The notes beneath the pieces are model-generated. The model worked only from the letters and a program-made list of their open reading frames with translations. It was not told the origin of the DNA and made no database searches. From NCBI GenBank assembly GCA_020055645.1, contig CM034546.1, positions 127,617,875 to 127,681,874 on the forward strand: a stretch of 64,000 nt of DNA, given 5' to 3'. Below, in pieces: positions 1 through 12,789 of the stretch. The position numbers and the translations under genes were made by a program. Positions within the stretch are counted from its first letter, which is position 1. The number at the start of each line of letters is the position of its first letter. Source of the DNA: Tomocerus qinae (Eukaryota; Arthropoda; Collembola; Entomobryomorpha; Tomoceridae).

Positions 1-2695
1 TTATCCGTCTTTTGTGAGTGTTGTTTAGTGTAAATATATCACCTAATAAAATAACGCTTTAACCACAAGACATAACTGCTTTATGAGTCATAAAGGGGAA
101 AATGAGGAATTCTTGACGTATTGACGACAGAGCATTGACTTTTATTTGCAATTTGCAAACATTGCTATTTTTGACTGCATTTCTTTTGCACAACTCATTC
201 TCTTGTTGTAAAGCCCACACAGACATTCCAACTTTGCTGTTGATTAGACAGGAAGTACTTGCACATTATCAGTAAACATCCTTAGTGGCAGATTTATTTT
301 CAAACACTTGATACAAACCAAAACCTACTGACTATAGTGACTAATACATTATTATGGATGGGCAATCAATTTTATTAAGTTCTTAAATTATGGCATTGTT
401 ATCTGACCTTACCATACAATATTTCATGTGCTCTTTAAATTAAGTTCAATTTTTTATAGTTAATATTTAGGTTAACATACAAACAGTTTTGTAAATCCGT
501 TTTGGACAGGTCACTGAAATAAGTCAAATAAATATCATCAACCAGTTAAATAAGGCCAGATATAATATTCAATAAATAGTGGGAGTAAGTGGGATTTAAA
601 ATAATAGATAGAAAATATCAAAATTTTTGCGAGATTCTTTCCTTTCTTAAAACGGTAAGGTTTAATTAGAGCAACTTTTGCAATAACAGACGAAAAGTTA
701 TTTCTATGTCATGAAAATGGTATTTAAAATATAAAAATAGATAAATACTTTACACAATAAGTATTTAAAGACTCCACCCCTCCAGAATGGGACATAGAGT
801 ACATGAAAGAGTATACGCCATTTGCAACTCGAATTACAGCCCACCTGCCAAGTCGCCAATTAATTTCCGAAAGGCTCTTAACCATTTGAACACTAATTCC
901 ACATGTTGCTATCTCATTTCTCAATACGATCTTATATAGCACCTTTGGGAATTAGCGCTCAAATGATTAAGCACCTTTCGGATATTCATGGGCGATATAC
1001 ATAAGCTTTTGCTACCACCGTGTTCTAAAAATGATTGCAATAAAGTTACGCAGAAACGACAAATGAGATAAGTAAATATCTGCCGACCTACACCTACGTA
1101 ACACTATATAACCACGTAAAACGTCAAGGAGGTTTGCAGCTTCATTGAATGGCGTCAGTAATTCTGTACTAATTGAAATGTGAGTACCACTACATAATAA
1201 CTATATAGATAATTGGCTAATGTACTTAACCAAAATAACAAACGTAGCATACGTATGTCTAGTATAGTCATAACAGTTCTACTATAATTACCATATAACT
1301 TGTATACAAATTATAACCACTAGTAATCATTTAAACGTATCTATAGTCTAAGTCCATTCTCTATGTAATCAGTTCAATATAGCAATAATATGTCGTATCG
1401 TCGCATGCATTAATATTTGTTAGCATGCATAATGCATAAAGTATGGGTTTGTTATTTATAATTTGTTAGTATATGGACAAGGTGAGACGGTGAGAGCTCT
1501 TTATGCTGTACAAAGGATATTCAAGGGTTTTGCGCTTTAGTCTTCTAAATGAAAATACGTGGTAATAATTATTATCGTCCTGTGATTGTAAGTTCGAGGT
1601 ACCTGAGGACGAGTGTCTGTGTCTATAGTTGGTGTAGGGTATAAATGGGCAATAAACGTGCTATTAATACTTGTTTCTGTTTCTGTGAATTACGTGACAC
1701 ATGTTTAAGCAGTGTTTTGTGGTATTGGTTTTGTAAAACGTGACAGTATCAATAAACACGACATAATATATTGCAATGCTACACTATAACCTTTTATATG
1801 CATGTATGCACAGTTCATATCCAAGGGACGGAAAGGTAGGCTTTCTATATTTCCTTTTGTTTTCCTCTTAACTGCAGGCCTCTTTTAAACCATCCATCTT
1901 GTAAAATATTTTTGGACAATATACAATTTTTGGTGATCGTTTTATATTCTGGCACGAATCTTTTTAATCCAATGTTGTTGCATAATTTTGTTCCCATTTT
2001 GCTTCAATTTCCTCCAGTCTTGGCGTCCCCTTTACTATTTCCCTTTTTTGGTGAATTTATTTTTTGTGCCAATATTTAATTTTTGCCTTTTAATGTCCAG
2101 TTTATATTTTCTAAAATGTATTCAATGCTTAGCGAGTGAGTGCCTGCTTTTCCGAGTCTTGTTTATCTCAAATCTGTCATGTAGTTGTTCATAGCTTACT
2201 TTACCATTAATTTACCATCTAGTTTGGTTTAAGCCCTGTTCATTGCTGTTTCATAATATAATCACATTGCCTTTCAGTGTGTTCGGTGCTCTGTGTTTGG
2301 TGCTCGCTCTCTTATCTAATCTATCTTTTCAGTATTAACTTTCAGCATGGCAAAATTATCTTTATTTTAATGGCTGCAACTAATTACACATTTCTCCCCC
2401 GTGAAACTAACAATTTTGCATCATCAGCCAATGTCAGTCTAGTGATTATTATCATTTTTACAAGGAAATAATGAATTATTGAAGCTAATTCATAACTGGA
2501 TTGGATTGGAGAAAGTAGTTTACCGAGACTGAAGTATTAATTCTTGTCAAAAGGTAAATCAAAACTTTTAAATATTTATGACATTGTCATTAAGCAAGGT
2601 GTTTGGGTTACATAAGAAATACGCCAATACATAAATGATAAATATTCAAAGAAAATTCTGATGTTGACATTGGTATTTACATTTTCAATTTTAGG
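1..2695. other. Intergenic, no confident gene
   Basis: AT-rich sequence without a convincing gene. A 63-codon open stretch on the minus strand (about 753-942) could be an exon, because an AG lies before it and a GTAAAG after its Cys codon, but I recognise no family and rate it weak. The AG at 2693-2694, preceded by a pyrimidine-rich stretch and just before the HERC4 start codon, suggests that a 5' UTR exon of that gene lies somewhere in this region. Confidence 0.5.
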
Positions 2696-5600
2696 ATGTG
2701 TTCATTTTTACTTTGCTGTTTCCATTGTTTGCGTAACAAGCCTCCAGAAAATGATTCCGAAGCAGATTTACAAAGAGCATCAAGTGACAATGAAGAATCA
2801 GTACATACATCTGCACCGCTGTGAGTTCCAATCATGATGATTCATTGATAAAGTTAATGTGATAACCCTGACGTCATTAATCAATTGACTTTTGTAGTGC
2901 ATTTTTATTGGGACGTGTATTTATGAGGGCAATACTCCCTTAGGATAATTCCACAAATCATATTTAATATTACTCATAAAATTTAAGTTGCTTTGCTTGA
3001 TATGGTTTGGAGAATTAAAATTGACCTGTCATATTTTTTGTAGTCGTCGTCAAGAACATGGAGGTAGATTATCGCATGAACTACCAAGTACTTTACCCGA
3101 CACAAGCCTCTTAGTGTGGGGAGTCAATGCCAATGGAGAATTAGGACTAGGAAACTTGTCAAAAGCCAAAATCTCCACCCCAACTCCTCTCAAATTTCCA
3201 TATAAAGTCATATCCGGTAAGTAGAATGAATTAAATCGGTAATAATAAAAATTTGTTGACTTGAATGGGCGTTTTTTGATGATTTTGCAGTTTCTTGTGG
3301 AGAGACGCACACGTTATTTGTCTTAGAAGATGGGGCACTTTATTCCTGTGGATCTAATGATTGTGGGCAATTAGGACATGACAAAGACAGCAAGACGCTT
3401 CAGTTTATAGCTGGATTTGAAGGCCCTGTAATTTCTGCAAAGGCTGGATCTGCCCATAGCGTAGCAATTGATTCTGCCGGAAAAGTTTATTCTTGGGGTA
3501 AACCTCAAACAATTTAAAAAATAATTTTTAAATAGAATTATAAACTATTTTTTAATAAATCCTTTTTAATATAGGATCGAATTCTCATGGACAGTTGGGT
3601 CTGGAAATTAAAACTAACAAAAAGATAATCAAACGACCTCAGATCGTTGTTTCTCTCTTAAATAAGGTATGCTTTTTGAAATCCATTTTATATCTAAAAA
3701 CCTAAACTTCCAAATCTAAAACATTGACTTGATATTTCCTCTAACATATTTTAAATATTTTCTCAGACTGTGATTCAAATTGCCGTTGGTCAGTATCATT
3801 CTGTAGTTTTGACAAGTTACGGAGAAATTTACACTTGTGGTTGTAATAGCAATGGTCAGTTGGGTCAAGGTTCAGATGCTACTGCCAGTCAAAGGAAATT
3901 TGGAATTGTTAAAGGACTGATTGGTTTTCCTACAGCTTTAATAGTAGCAGGTAACAAATACTTTCATTTTTAAAATAAATGTAGGTATTACGTTTTTCTG
4001 GGACAAGACTCTGGTCAATTACATGTTGCTATTAATTAGCATATAACTATTCTTTAAAAACTAAAGTTAATCTTAAATTGAAATGCCGGGGATTATTCAA
4101 ATAAGTATAAAAAGGAATTAAAGTGAATCAATTATTATAATTGTAGGAGGATTTCATTGTCTTGCCCTAAGTGTGTCAGGTGTCGTTTATGGTTGGGGGA
4201 AAAATGACAGTGGCCAGTTGGGTGTCGGAGATACTGAAGACAAATGGCAACCGACAGGACTAAGATCTGTCAGATCTCTCGTAGTTAAATATATCGCCGC
4301 TGGATTAGAACACACTGCCTTCTTAACAAAAGTAGGTTTAATCCACATATTTAAATAAATAAATGATGTTCTTTTTTACTAGTAATTTTTGTTCCTATAA
4401 AGAATTCTTTCTTGTACTTTTAGGACGGAGGCTTGTTTACCTGTGGAAATGGCAGTAATGGTCAACTAGGTCATGATAGCTTTTCCAACTCGATACTTCC
4501 TAGAAAAGTATTGGAATTCGGGTCTGTTGTGTCACAAATTGCCTGCGGACAAAATCACACGTTAAGCTTAAATGAAAACCGATTGTATTATTTTGGTCTT
4601 GATACGAGCAATATCTTTCAGAAGGAGGAAGGAAAATATAGTTCTCCGATGCTGGTAAATTGTTTGATACATCACCTTCTTTATTTGACCCATGTATTTA
4701 ATTTTGTTTAATTTCCATTTATAAATTACAATTTGACAGGTTAATATTACCGAACGAGTTCATTCCATTTTTTCCGGTGGTTCTCAGTCTTTTATTGTCG
4801 TCCACAATGACAACTCCCTTGATCTAAACAACTTTGACTATCGTGTTCGGAACTCAAAAGGACAAATTCTTACCATAACAGAAGACTGTATCAATAAGTT
4901 AATTTCTATTACAGAACCAGTCAATCCAGAAATTGAGGAATTCCTTCAGTTATTACTATCTTCGCCGGCCAGCTGGAATGCATCGTTTTTAACTCATATT
5001 AATCAAGACCCTTGTACTATTAAAAATATTGGAATTGATCTTGAATTGGTAATATAACAATATTTTATTTATTTTTTATTATTTTTTCATAATATTGTTA
5101 ACCTTTTATATAGAGTGAAGCTACACTATCAAAAATGAGTACAATTAAGTCTGAAAAAGTAAAAGAATTAGTTGACCTACTAATATGCAGCACTCTGATA
5201 AATAGTCTCCCTACTAAAGTTGAATATAAGGAAATGCTTCGCGTGTATATTCTCCTGCCACAAACTCCTAGTTTTTATTCTGGTAAATATTACATGCATT
5301 ATTTATGAATTTAATGAAAAATGTTCTAAAATTGTTAACTTGTTTTTTTTTCTGTAGGGGATATTGAAACTTCGCTTATAAGTTACACACAAAAGATTCT
5401 AGTTCTTCAACCAAAAATGATGGACATTGTGATTCACTGGTTGTACTTTTCTCCAATGGAACAAATTTTAAGACTAATTTCTTTATACAAGAGAACAATC
5501 GTGTCTGTTTTAGGATCAATCAATTGGAGCGATTCACAAGTACTAAACTAATATTAAATCACGTATTTAAATTCGGTCATGAGATTTTAATCTGTAAATG

Positions 5601-7733
5601 TTTAACTATTGATATATTGCAGAAGGATAACATGTGCAAAACATGTTTATTCTTTCTCTCTCTCCTATATATTTTAAACAAAAGAAATTCAAGATTTTCC
5701 TATCACATATTTGCAATACCACAGTTATCTACCAAGGTATGTTATTCTTCTTACTGCAAAAGTTATTTACTCGTTTAATATTCAACGGAAAATGGAAAAT
5801 TAATCTTAATCTCAAATGTTTTGTAAAATTTTAGCCTGCACTTCGGTTAAAATTTAATTTTAATGTATGATTACATTGAATACAATTTGTACAAATGTCA
5901 GTTACCATTTTAATTTGTAGATTTTGTATTCTTTTTGCAGATAAACATCACTTTAGATTATTTAAAATGGACTGAAAAATATGCCTTTGCTTTTTGTGAT
6001 TACCCCTTCGTTTTTGATGAGCACGCAAAAGTCATTCTTTTACAAGTGAGTATATGCACACCAATTATTTTGCTATCTTTATGCCTCTTTACCTTATTCT
6101 AGCCATTAGACCTGTTGTTGTAATGCAATCTGCCTTAGTTTTCTAATTTTGACAAATAATTTAAGTACTTATATGTTAACATGGGTTAATCACAACGCTA
6201 TGCAATTTGTAATTTAATTTCGTTCTATAGACTGATCAAGCACTTCAGATGAAAGGAGCAATGAACAAAGCCGTGGCTAACAAGAACATAAACCCTTTGC
6301 AAGCTGATGCAATGGCGATGAGTTTTTTACTTTTAAATGTTAACAGAAACAAATTGGTAGAAGATGTTATCACGCAAATTCAATTTTTGGATACAAACGA
6401 ACTAAAAAAGCCAATAAGGGTAATATATTTCTTACTGATAAATTAAATGTTACCTTCTTCAGATTAAAAAAACATAATTAAATTTTGTTGCAACGAAGTT
6501 TTAAATAGCATTGTCTTGTTAATTTAATACAGATAAAATTTATCGGAGAAGAAGCAGAAGACGCGGGTGGAGTAAGGAAGGAATTTTTTCTATTACTCCT
6601 TTCAGAAATTCTGGATGCAAAATTCGGGATGTTTACAAATTACAATGAATCACGGTTAATGTGGTTCAATGGAGATTCTTTTGAAGATACAATGATGTAC
6701 TCTCTAATTGGTATTGTCTGTGGACTAGCAATATACAATTTCACTATTATTAACCTTCCATTTCCTCTGGCTCTCTATAAGAAACTTTTGGATGAAAAAG
6801 TGGACTTGAGTGATTTGAAAGAACTGAATCCGCTGGTTGGGCGTTCTCTAGAGCAAATATTGGAATACACGTAATGGAATATTGTTTCTTAAAGTGATTA
6901 AACTCTTTGAAACTAGTTATTCAATCAATTTTATGTAAATAGGGACCCTGACTTGGAATCCACGTTTTCTCTTAACTTTGAGGTTTCTCAGGAATCTTAT
7001 GGACAGACATCAGTCGTGCCTCTAAGACAAGGCGGTTCGAATATTCCGGTTACCCAAGAAAATAAAGAAGAATTTGTAGACCTTTACATAAATCATATAT
7101 TTAATAAATCAGCTCACAAACAGTTTAAAGCGTTTAAGGAAGGATTCGAACGAGTATGTGGAAGTAGTATCTTGCAGCTTTTTCATCCAACGGAACTCCA
7201 AGCTATGGTGAGTTCCACTTAAAAGCTGAAGTGGAGTTGTCGGGTTCCTTGTTAAAAGAAACGTTATTTTTATTTAAACGTAGGTGACAGGCAATGAAGA
7301 TTACATCTGGGGTGAATTGGAAGAAAATTGTACTTATGAAGGAGTATATTCTGCCGACCATGTAATAATAAAAAGATTTTGGTTAGTTTTCCATTCGCTT
7401 ACTCAGGAAGAAAAAAAGCAGTTCTTGTTGTTTCTAACTGGTAGCGATAGAATCCCAATTGCTGGAATGAAGGAAATAAAGGTTAAATTTTTTGTTAGTA
7501 GTTCGTAGTAGTAGTTCAATTAAAATTAGAAAACTAATAATTATTAAAATCTTATTTGTAATTATAAATTAAATTTTTAGATGTCTATTCAACCTTTGGA
7601 TCATAAGGACTATTTGCCAGTTGCTCACACATGTTTTGATCTCCTCGACTTACCTCCATATAGTTCTGACGAAATAATGAAAATGAAACTGATACAAGCC
7701 ATTCAGCAACATCAAGGCTTTTCCCTGGTTTAA
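2696..7733 (+). CDS. HERC4: HERC4-like E3 ubiquitin ligase (RCC1 repeats + HECT)
   Basis: Seventeen coding exons: 2696-2820, 3044-3216, 3291-3497, 3575-3666, 3767-3950, 4147-4331, 4424-4654, 4740-5048, 5114-5282, 5358-5539, 5623-5736, 5941-6045, 6231-6419, 6533-6870, 6943-7207, 7284-7481, 7581-7733. All introns are GT-AG, phases agree, and the sum is 3219 nt (1072 aa), close to the roughly 1057 aa of animal HERC4. The N-terminal part has about seven RCC1 blades with the motif WGxNxxGQLG or YSCGxNxxGQLG (first blade near residue 67). The C-terminal third is a HECT domain with the N-lobe motif EDAGGVRKEF and the catalytic Cys near residue 1040 in LPVAHTCFDLLDLPPY. The HECT Cys accepts ubiquitin from an E2 and passes it to substrate. 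The extra Cys-rich N-terminus (Cys 2, 7, 8, 11) is not typical of HERC4. The closest paralog alternative is HERC3. Confidence 0.93.
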
Positions 7734-7889
7734 AACTATCTATAGTATTGTAATCACAACATCGCCAATATTATATTCTAAAGTAATTTTTCTGTTCAGT
7801 ATTTTTCACGGTTCTTCAACATGAAAATGTTAAACTATTTACTTACGCCATGCGACCGACGCGACGAGCTGTAATTAAGTAATTGACAA

Positions 7890-8525
7890 TCAATAATAGT
7901 TAATATGACCGAAATCCAAAATTGGATTTATTTTATAATTAGATTTTAGGAACTATTATGGAAATAATGAATTAATTAAATGGATTACTAACTGTATTGC
8001 TATTTTTATAAACACTTGCAATACTGTTAGACTATTAGTATTTTGTTATTATGCTTTATTCCAAGGAATTAATTTTATATAGAGATAATATTAAATTCTG
8101 ATTTGTTATTATATTAACCTGATTGTTACAATAAACATTTAATAAAGTATAAATTATAAAAACCAATCAACATCTTACAGCTACACAATGTATATGTCTG
8201 AAGTCAATATTTTAAAGGCGTACTGAAGAACATCATTCAAAGGAGTTTATCTCCTTCGTATAATTTTGCTCTTTTCTGTGTGAGCATCTCTAACTATGTC
8301 TGAACATCTCTGTATACGATAACTTTGGAACTTGAGTTAAAGAGTGCGCAAATTTACGTAGAATCTTAGGTAAAATAATATATGCATTAAGCCCAGCTCA
8401 GATTTGTAAGAAAATGTGAGAATCAAATCAAGTGAATTTTCACAATTTTATGCATATTTTAGGCAATTTTTCATTACGTGGTAATATTTATGTAAAATTA
8501 GACACTATATTATCATCATGGCATA
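7890..8525. repeat. Dispersed repeat unit, copy 1 (F+R modules)
   Basis: About 635 bp that recurs with modest divergence at 8711-9193, 11099-11660, 12982-13603, 14330-14964 and 16490-16945, and inverted at 26450-26911 and 27080-27760. The core R module can be followed by its AATAAAGTATAAATTATAAA stretch and a TTTACCTAAGATT-like stretch. Copy 5 is the natural 3' flank of the GST gene, so the family probably began as GST downstream DNA that was duplicated. The first AATAAA after the HERC4 stop (8130-8135) lies inside this copy. Confidence 0.8.
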
Positions 8526-8544
8526 ATGCATATATATATCACTG

Positions 8545-8710
8545 ATCAATTTGCGGACGTTTCTGGATCCAAGATTTTATATTCGATATATTGTACACTG
8601 CTGTCTGCATCTTTTGCAAATTGGGGTAAGTTTTCAAAAGTTTGACGACAATGTGTCTTTGTACAAATCAAGAGTATTTCTCTATGTGAACATCAGCCCA
8701 AGTGACAATT
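8545..8710 (-). pseudogene. Truncated GST last exon, copy psi1
   Basis: The minus strand matches the C-terminal about 55 codons of the GST gene at 14965 (VTWADVH through WIQKRP), but the frame is broken after the HIE-like codons, giving an early stop. Homology stops abruptly at GTGACAAT, the same junction seen in the copies at 10935 and 26912. The rest of the GST coding sequence is absent. Confidence 0.85.
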
Positions 8711-9193
8711 AATTTTATATAGGGAGATTATTGAATTCTTGTCCACTAATCTCGAACAAGTTGTTAGTGATATTGAAATATTATTGAAATATGTTTTGCT
8801 ATTATATTAATCTGATTGTTACTTATAACATTTATTAAAGCATAAATTATAAAAACCAAACAGCGTTTAACAGCTACACAATGTATATCTGAAGTCTGAA
8901 GTCAATATTTTAAAGGCGCACTGAACAACATTATAGAAAGAAGCTTTTTCCCTACTTATAACTTTGTTCTTTCTGTCCGGGCATCTCTGTGTACGATAAC
9001 TTTGAAACTTGAGTTAAAAGAGTGCAAATTTACAGGGTAGCATTTTAGGTAAAATGTATGCATTTACCCTAGCCCAGATTTGTAGGAAATCGAGATTTCA
9101 CTATTAAAACCTATACATATTTTAGGCAAGTTTTTATTACATAGTACTATTTATGTAAAATTGGACACATCATCATGGCATAAGGCATATATG
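8711..9193. repeat. Dispersed repeat unit, copy 2
   Basis: R module as at 8090-8525, beginning at the truncated-GST junction. Its right end is interrupted by the foldback element that starts near 9194; the last few bases resume after 10915. Confidence 0.75.
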
Positions 9194-9229
9194 TTGTAGT
9201 CTGGGAGGGAAAGGAGACTGGGAGTGATG

Positions 9230-9795
9230 CAGGGTTACCAGGTATACCGCACCATGAGCTTTCAGTCTGGTAGAGACATGTCGTAAAGGATTGATATGAA
9301 TGATTCTATGTGTATAAGTGCCATAAATATCACAGATTTTAGGTTACTCTTACATTTTTTATTCATTGTAATCAACCTCTTTCCAATTCAACTATGTCAC
9401 TAAACCGTTAATAACCAACCTCTCTTCTTCAACTATGTCACTAAACCGTTAAAGCTAAATTACTCAAAATTCGTTCAGTCCTTATTGATCAGTTTTGAAG
9501 GTTGAATTTCAAAAATTTCTCGCGCTTCGCGCGAATTGGTATTTTCTTTTGACTTCCTCCTTCATATATGAAGTAATATGCAAGAATATTTATTTCAAAA
9601 TACGTAATTTACTTATTTTTGCTTCTTTTTCATCAAAAAACCGTAAATTTGTTAGCTGCGCTCATATGATAGCGCCAAAAACGGATGTATGACATTTGAA
9701 AGCATTTACCAAGACGCGGCCGAAGGGCGCGGGTTGGTAAAGGGTTACTGGTGCCGAGGATACTTAAATTCGTTAAAGAAAATCTGGTAACCCTG
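9230..9795. mobile_element. Non-autonomous hAT-like element with 8-bp TSD
   Basis: 12-bp TIR CAGGGTTACCAG / CTGGTAACCCTG, flanked by exact 8-bp duplications GAGTGATG at 9222-9229 and 9796-9803. An 8-bp TSD with a CAG-type end is the hAT pattern. The first about 130 bp inside the left TIR (9245-9374) duplicates the DNA just outside the right TSD (9804-9933). The interior has no transposase ORF. Confidence 0.88.
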
Positions 9796-10177
9796 GAGTG
9801 ATGTACCGCACCATGAGCTTTCAGTCTGGTAGAGACATGTCGTAAAGGATTGATATGAATGATTCTATGTGTATAAGTGCCATAAATATCACAGATTTTA
9901 GGTTACTCTTACATTTTTTATTCATTGTAATCATTATTTTCTATAATATTCATAAATATTAAGTATATTGCACTTTTGTATCAGTTATCAGTCATAATTA
10001 AATCATAAATTATTAAGTCAAGATTGGCAGTCAAATGGTTAAGTATGTTACACTGCTATTATTATTATTAATTTATTATTTTTCCAAAACCAGGAGTTCA
10101 ATTGTCTAAATTTTTGGAAGGACGGCTGCTGCCGTTGTGGCATTTAGTACCACAGTGAATATCATTCTTTTTACAGA

Positions 10178-10334
10178 CAGTGGCGGGGCTAGGATTTTTT
10201 CGGACGTGGGCCCCAGTAAAAAGACAAAAATTTTTATTTGTTTTTTCAATAATTCCTATAATACCTAAAGTATAAAAACCTAAAATTACACGTGGGCACG
10301 GGCCCACTTGTGCCCATTACTAGCCCCGCCACTG
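10178..10334. mobile_element. hAT-like MITE, 157 bp, TSD TTTACAGA
   Basis: 15-bp perfect TIR CAGTGGCGGGGCTAG at both ends, with the 8-bp TSD TTTACAGA at 10170-10177 and 10335-10342. It sits in the loop of the foldback element, so it inserted after that element. It is non-coding. Confidence 0.93.
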
Positions 10335-10934
10335 TTTACAGAGATATTTTTTACTTTGACAGTTACCCTTGCACTTGCAAATGGATTGAGAGGTGTACGA
10401 TGTTACAGAGAGCAATGCAGGTATGTACTTTATAGGTGCCTACGGTCATCCAGTTGTGTCGATTTCAGCGGTCCATCGACCGACATTTACTTCACTTACC
10501 ATACATTCAATCCCCTCGGTGCATTGCAGTTTAAGATTACCATTTTCTAGTCTTATTTTCTTTGGAGAACTTTACATGGTAAGTTTGTTGGATCAGTGAT
10601 CATTTGACTGTCAATCTTGGGTTAATAATTTATGTTTTAATTATGACTGATACAAAAAGTGCAATATACTTAGTATTTATGAATATTATAGAAAATAACG
10701 ATTACAGTGAATGAAAATGTAAGAGTAACCTAAAATCTGCGATATTTATGGCACTTATGCACATAGAATCATTCATATCAATCCTTTACGACATATCCCT
10801 CCCAGACTGAAAGCTCATGGTTCGGTACCGCTAGCGGCACAGAGCTATCCCTCCCAGTCTAGTCGGAGAGGGGCACTATATCCCTCCCAGTATCATTTTT
10901 CCCAGATTACAACATATATAATATTATATCAATG

Positions 10935-11098
10935 GTTACTTTGCGGATGTTTCTGGATCCAAGATATTACATATTCGGTATATTGTAAACTGCTGTCTGC
11001 ATCTTTTGTAAAGGGTAATTTTTCAAAATGTTGACGGCATATGTGTCTTTGTACAAATGAAGAGTATTTGCTATGTGAAGATCAGCCCAAGTGACAAT
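10935..11098 (-). pseudogene. Truncated GST last exon, copy psi2
   Basis: Same GST C-terminal segment as psi1 and with the same break at GTGACAAT. It has a 3-bp loss in the NYPNLQ region and an early stop where the intact gene reads IKSW. It follows directly after the foldback insertion. Confidence 0.85.
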
Positions 11099-11660
11099 TA
11101 ATTTTATATCTATTGGGAAATTATTGAATTCTTGTCTTGTCCACTAATCTCGAACAAGTTTATTGTTAGTTATTGAAATATTATTGAAATATGTTTTGCT
11201 ATTATATTAATCTGATTGTTAATTCAAACATTTAATAAAGCATAATTTATAAAAACCAACTAGCGTCTAACAGCTACACAATGTATATCTGAAGTCAATA
11301 TTTTAAAGGCGCACTGAACAACATTATACAAAGGTGTTTATCTCCTTCGTATACTTTGGCTCTTTCTGTCTGTGCATCTCTGTGTACGATAACTTTGAAA
11401 CTTGAGTTAAAGAGTGTGCAAATTTACAGATGATTTACAATGTAGAATCTTAGGTAAAATGTTTACCCTAGCACAGATTTGTTGTAGGAAATTTCCTACA
11501 AATCTGCGAAATCTACGAATCAAATCAAGTGAATGCTCACAGTAATTTTCGAAAAACAAGAAAGAAGTCTTCACTACTGTCACGAAACATTATGCATATT
11601 TTAGGCTATTTTTTAATACGTGGTACTATTTTTGTAAAATTAGACACCATCATTATAGTC
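11099..11660. repeat. Dispersed repeat unit, copy 3
   Basis: R module adjoining psi2, similar in content and order to copy 2. It contains a small local inverted stretch (GATTTGTTGTAGGAAATTTC region, 11477-11510) not seen in other copies. Confidence 0.75.
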
Positions 11661-12330
11661 AATGCAATTGTATATCTATATTATGCACTTAAAGAGGTTT
11701 GCGGACCTTAACCAAAACAAAGAAATGCATTCTTTAGAGTTATTTCAATGGAAAGATTGTAGGTACAACAGGGTAATAGTGTAAACCCTCAAAACCAACA
11801 CAGACCTATGATTGTCTGGACTACAATATAAAAATATTTTTGAAAATGAAACAGTTCATTCGTCTGATCTCCATTTTAAGCCTTCTCTTGCTGGCTCTCA
11901 TTAGCTAACGTTGTTTCTTCTTTTACGGCCTTTCTGATGGTAATTAATTCTTTCAGCACTTTTTCATGTTGCATTTTATATTGTAAACATTTTTTTGACC
12001 GTGTCTAAGTGATTTGTTCTATAGATTTCTCAAGAGAGCAGATTTCAGTGTTTGCACCTTCAGTTGATTTTTGTTCAGTTTTCTGTGCTGAATCTCGTTC
12101 TTGGATGGCTTTCGCTCTGTTGTCATACTGCCAGTACGGTTGGCAATGGATTCGGCAATCACTGGTGAGTTTATCATGGTCATTACTTTTAAGGTATAGA
12201 TATAAGAACTTGTAGTTTGGGAAAAATTGGACATTAAACACTAAAGGGGTAAAATCTTTCAAAGTTATCATATTCCATGTTAATTCTCGTGATTGCTTTT
12301 TGTAGGTATGGAGAGGGATCATCCCCAATT
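11661..12330 (-). pseudogene. Fragment of unknown coiled-coil gene (M2), copy 1
   Basis: On the minus strand, overlapping reading frames recur in three other places (13670-14290, 26270-26450 in part, 27780-28340). The best conserved frame reads QPYWQYDNRAKAIQERDSAQ followed by a Glu/Lys/Gln-rich stretch, likely coiled coil. In this copy it stops soon after the CSLEKS motif. No start codon, splice structure or known domain can be assigned; it travels with the GST-flank repeat. Confidence 0.5.
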
Positions 12331-12425
12331 TGTCAACGTTAAAATGTCAACAGAGCAAAAAAAATCGAAAACACCTTTTGTCAACACTATTTTATTTTTG
12401 TCAACAACAATTATCTTTTTTGTCA
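12331..12425. repeat. Clustered TGTCAACA motif
   Basis: Five irregularly spaced copies of TGTCAAC(A/G) within about 80 bp, separated by AT-rich spacers. Too irregular for a clean tandem repeat; no function is evident. Confidence 0.5.
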
Positions 12426-12789
12426 ACACCAGTGTTATTGATATAAATAGTCAAATTTAAATACTTGTAGTAGATTAAACCATATAGGCAATGAAAATAA
12501 TGTGTAAGATTAATGGTTTAGTAACCGTAAAATAAATGAAGTCAAATTAAATACGCCATATAAGCAGTAAGAAAAGTATCATGAATATTTTAAGATGTTA
12601 TAGTTTGCTAGCAACGGTATAAATCCCCTCCGAGAAAGACAGTTTGGATTTGTTTCGAATAATTTTTTTAAAAGTTTTAGAATATTGTGCAGCCTGATGA
12701 TCTTTTTGTTAGGATCCCTTTTGTTTAGAATATTGTGCTGTGCTGGTATAATAATAGTAGTCTCAATTATCAATCAATAATAGTTAATA
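12426..12789. other. Non-coding gap
   Basis: AT-rich sequence with no supported gene. Its last about 30 bp (SNP-level match to the stretch before 7900 and 14340) begin a further copy of the F module, which the Helitron-like element then interrupts. Confidence 0.5.

Larger units (their letters stand above)
9194..10915. mobile_element. Foldback element with long inverted arms, host of two nested hAT elements
   Basis: The left arm begins GTTGTAGTCTGGGAGGGA and the right arm ends TCCCAGATTACAAC. The arms are inverted copies over about 250-320 bp: 9804-10045 pairs with about 10600-10800 once the nested insertion at 9230-9795 is ignored. The flanks carry ATAT on both sides, a possible short target duplication. 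No transposase is visible. A short remnant with the same left end lies at 13604-13645. Confidence 0.75.

Noticed and set aside
724..942. Minus-strand open stretch that could be an exon
   Set aside because: It has plausible splice signals but no neighbouring exons and no recognisable family.
12005..12328. 107-aa open frame on the minus strand as a gene
   Set aside because: Only its second half matches the conserved M2 frame and other copies have different starts and stops; treated as a gene fragment.
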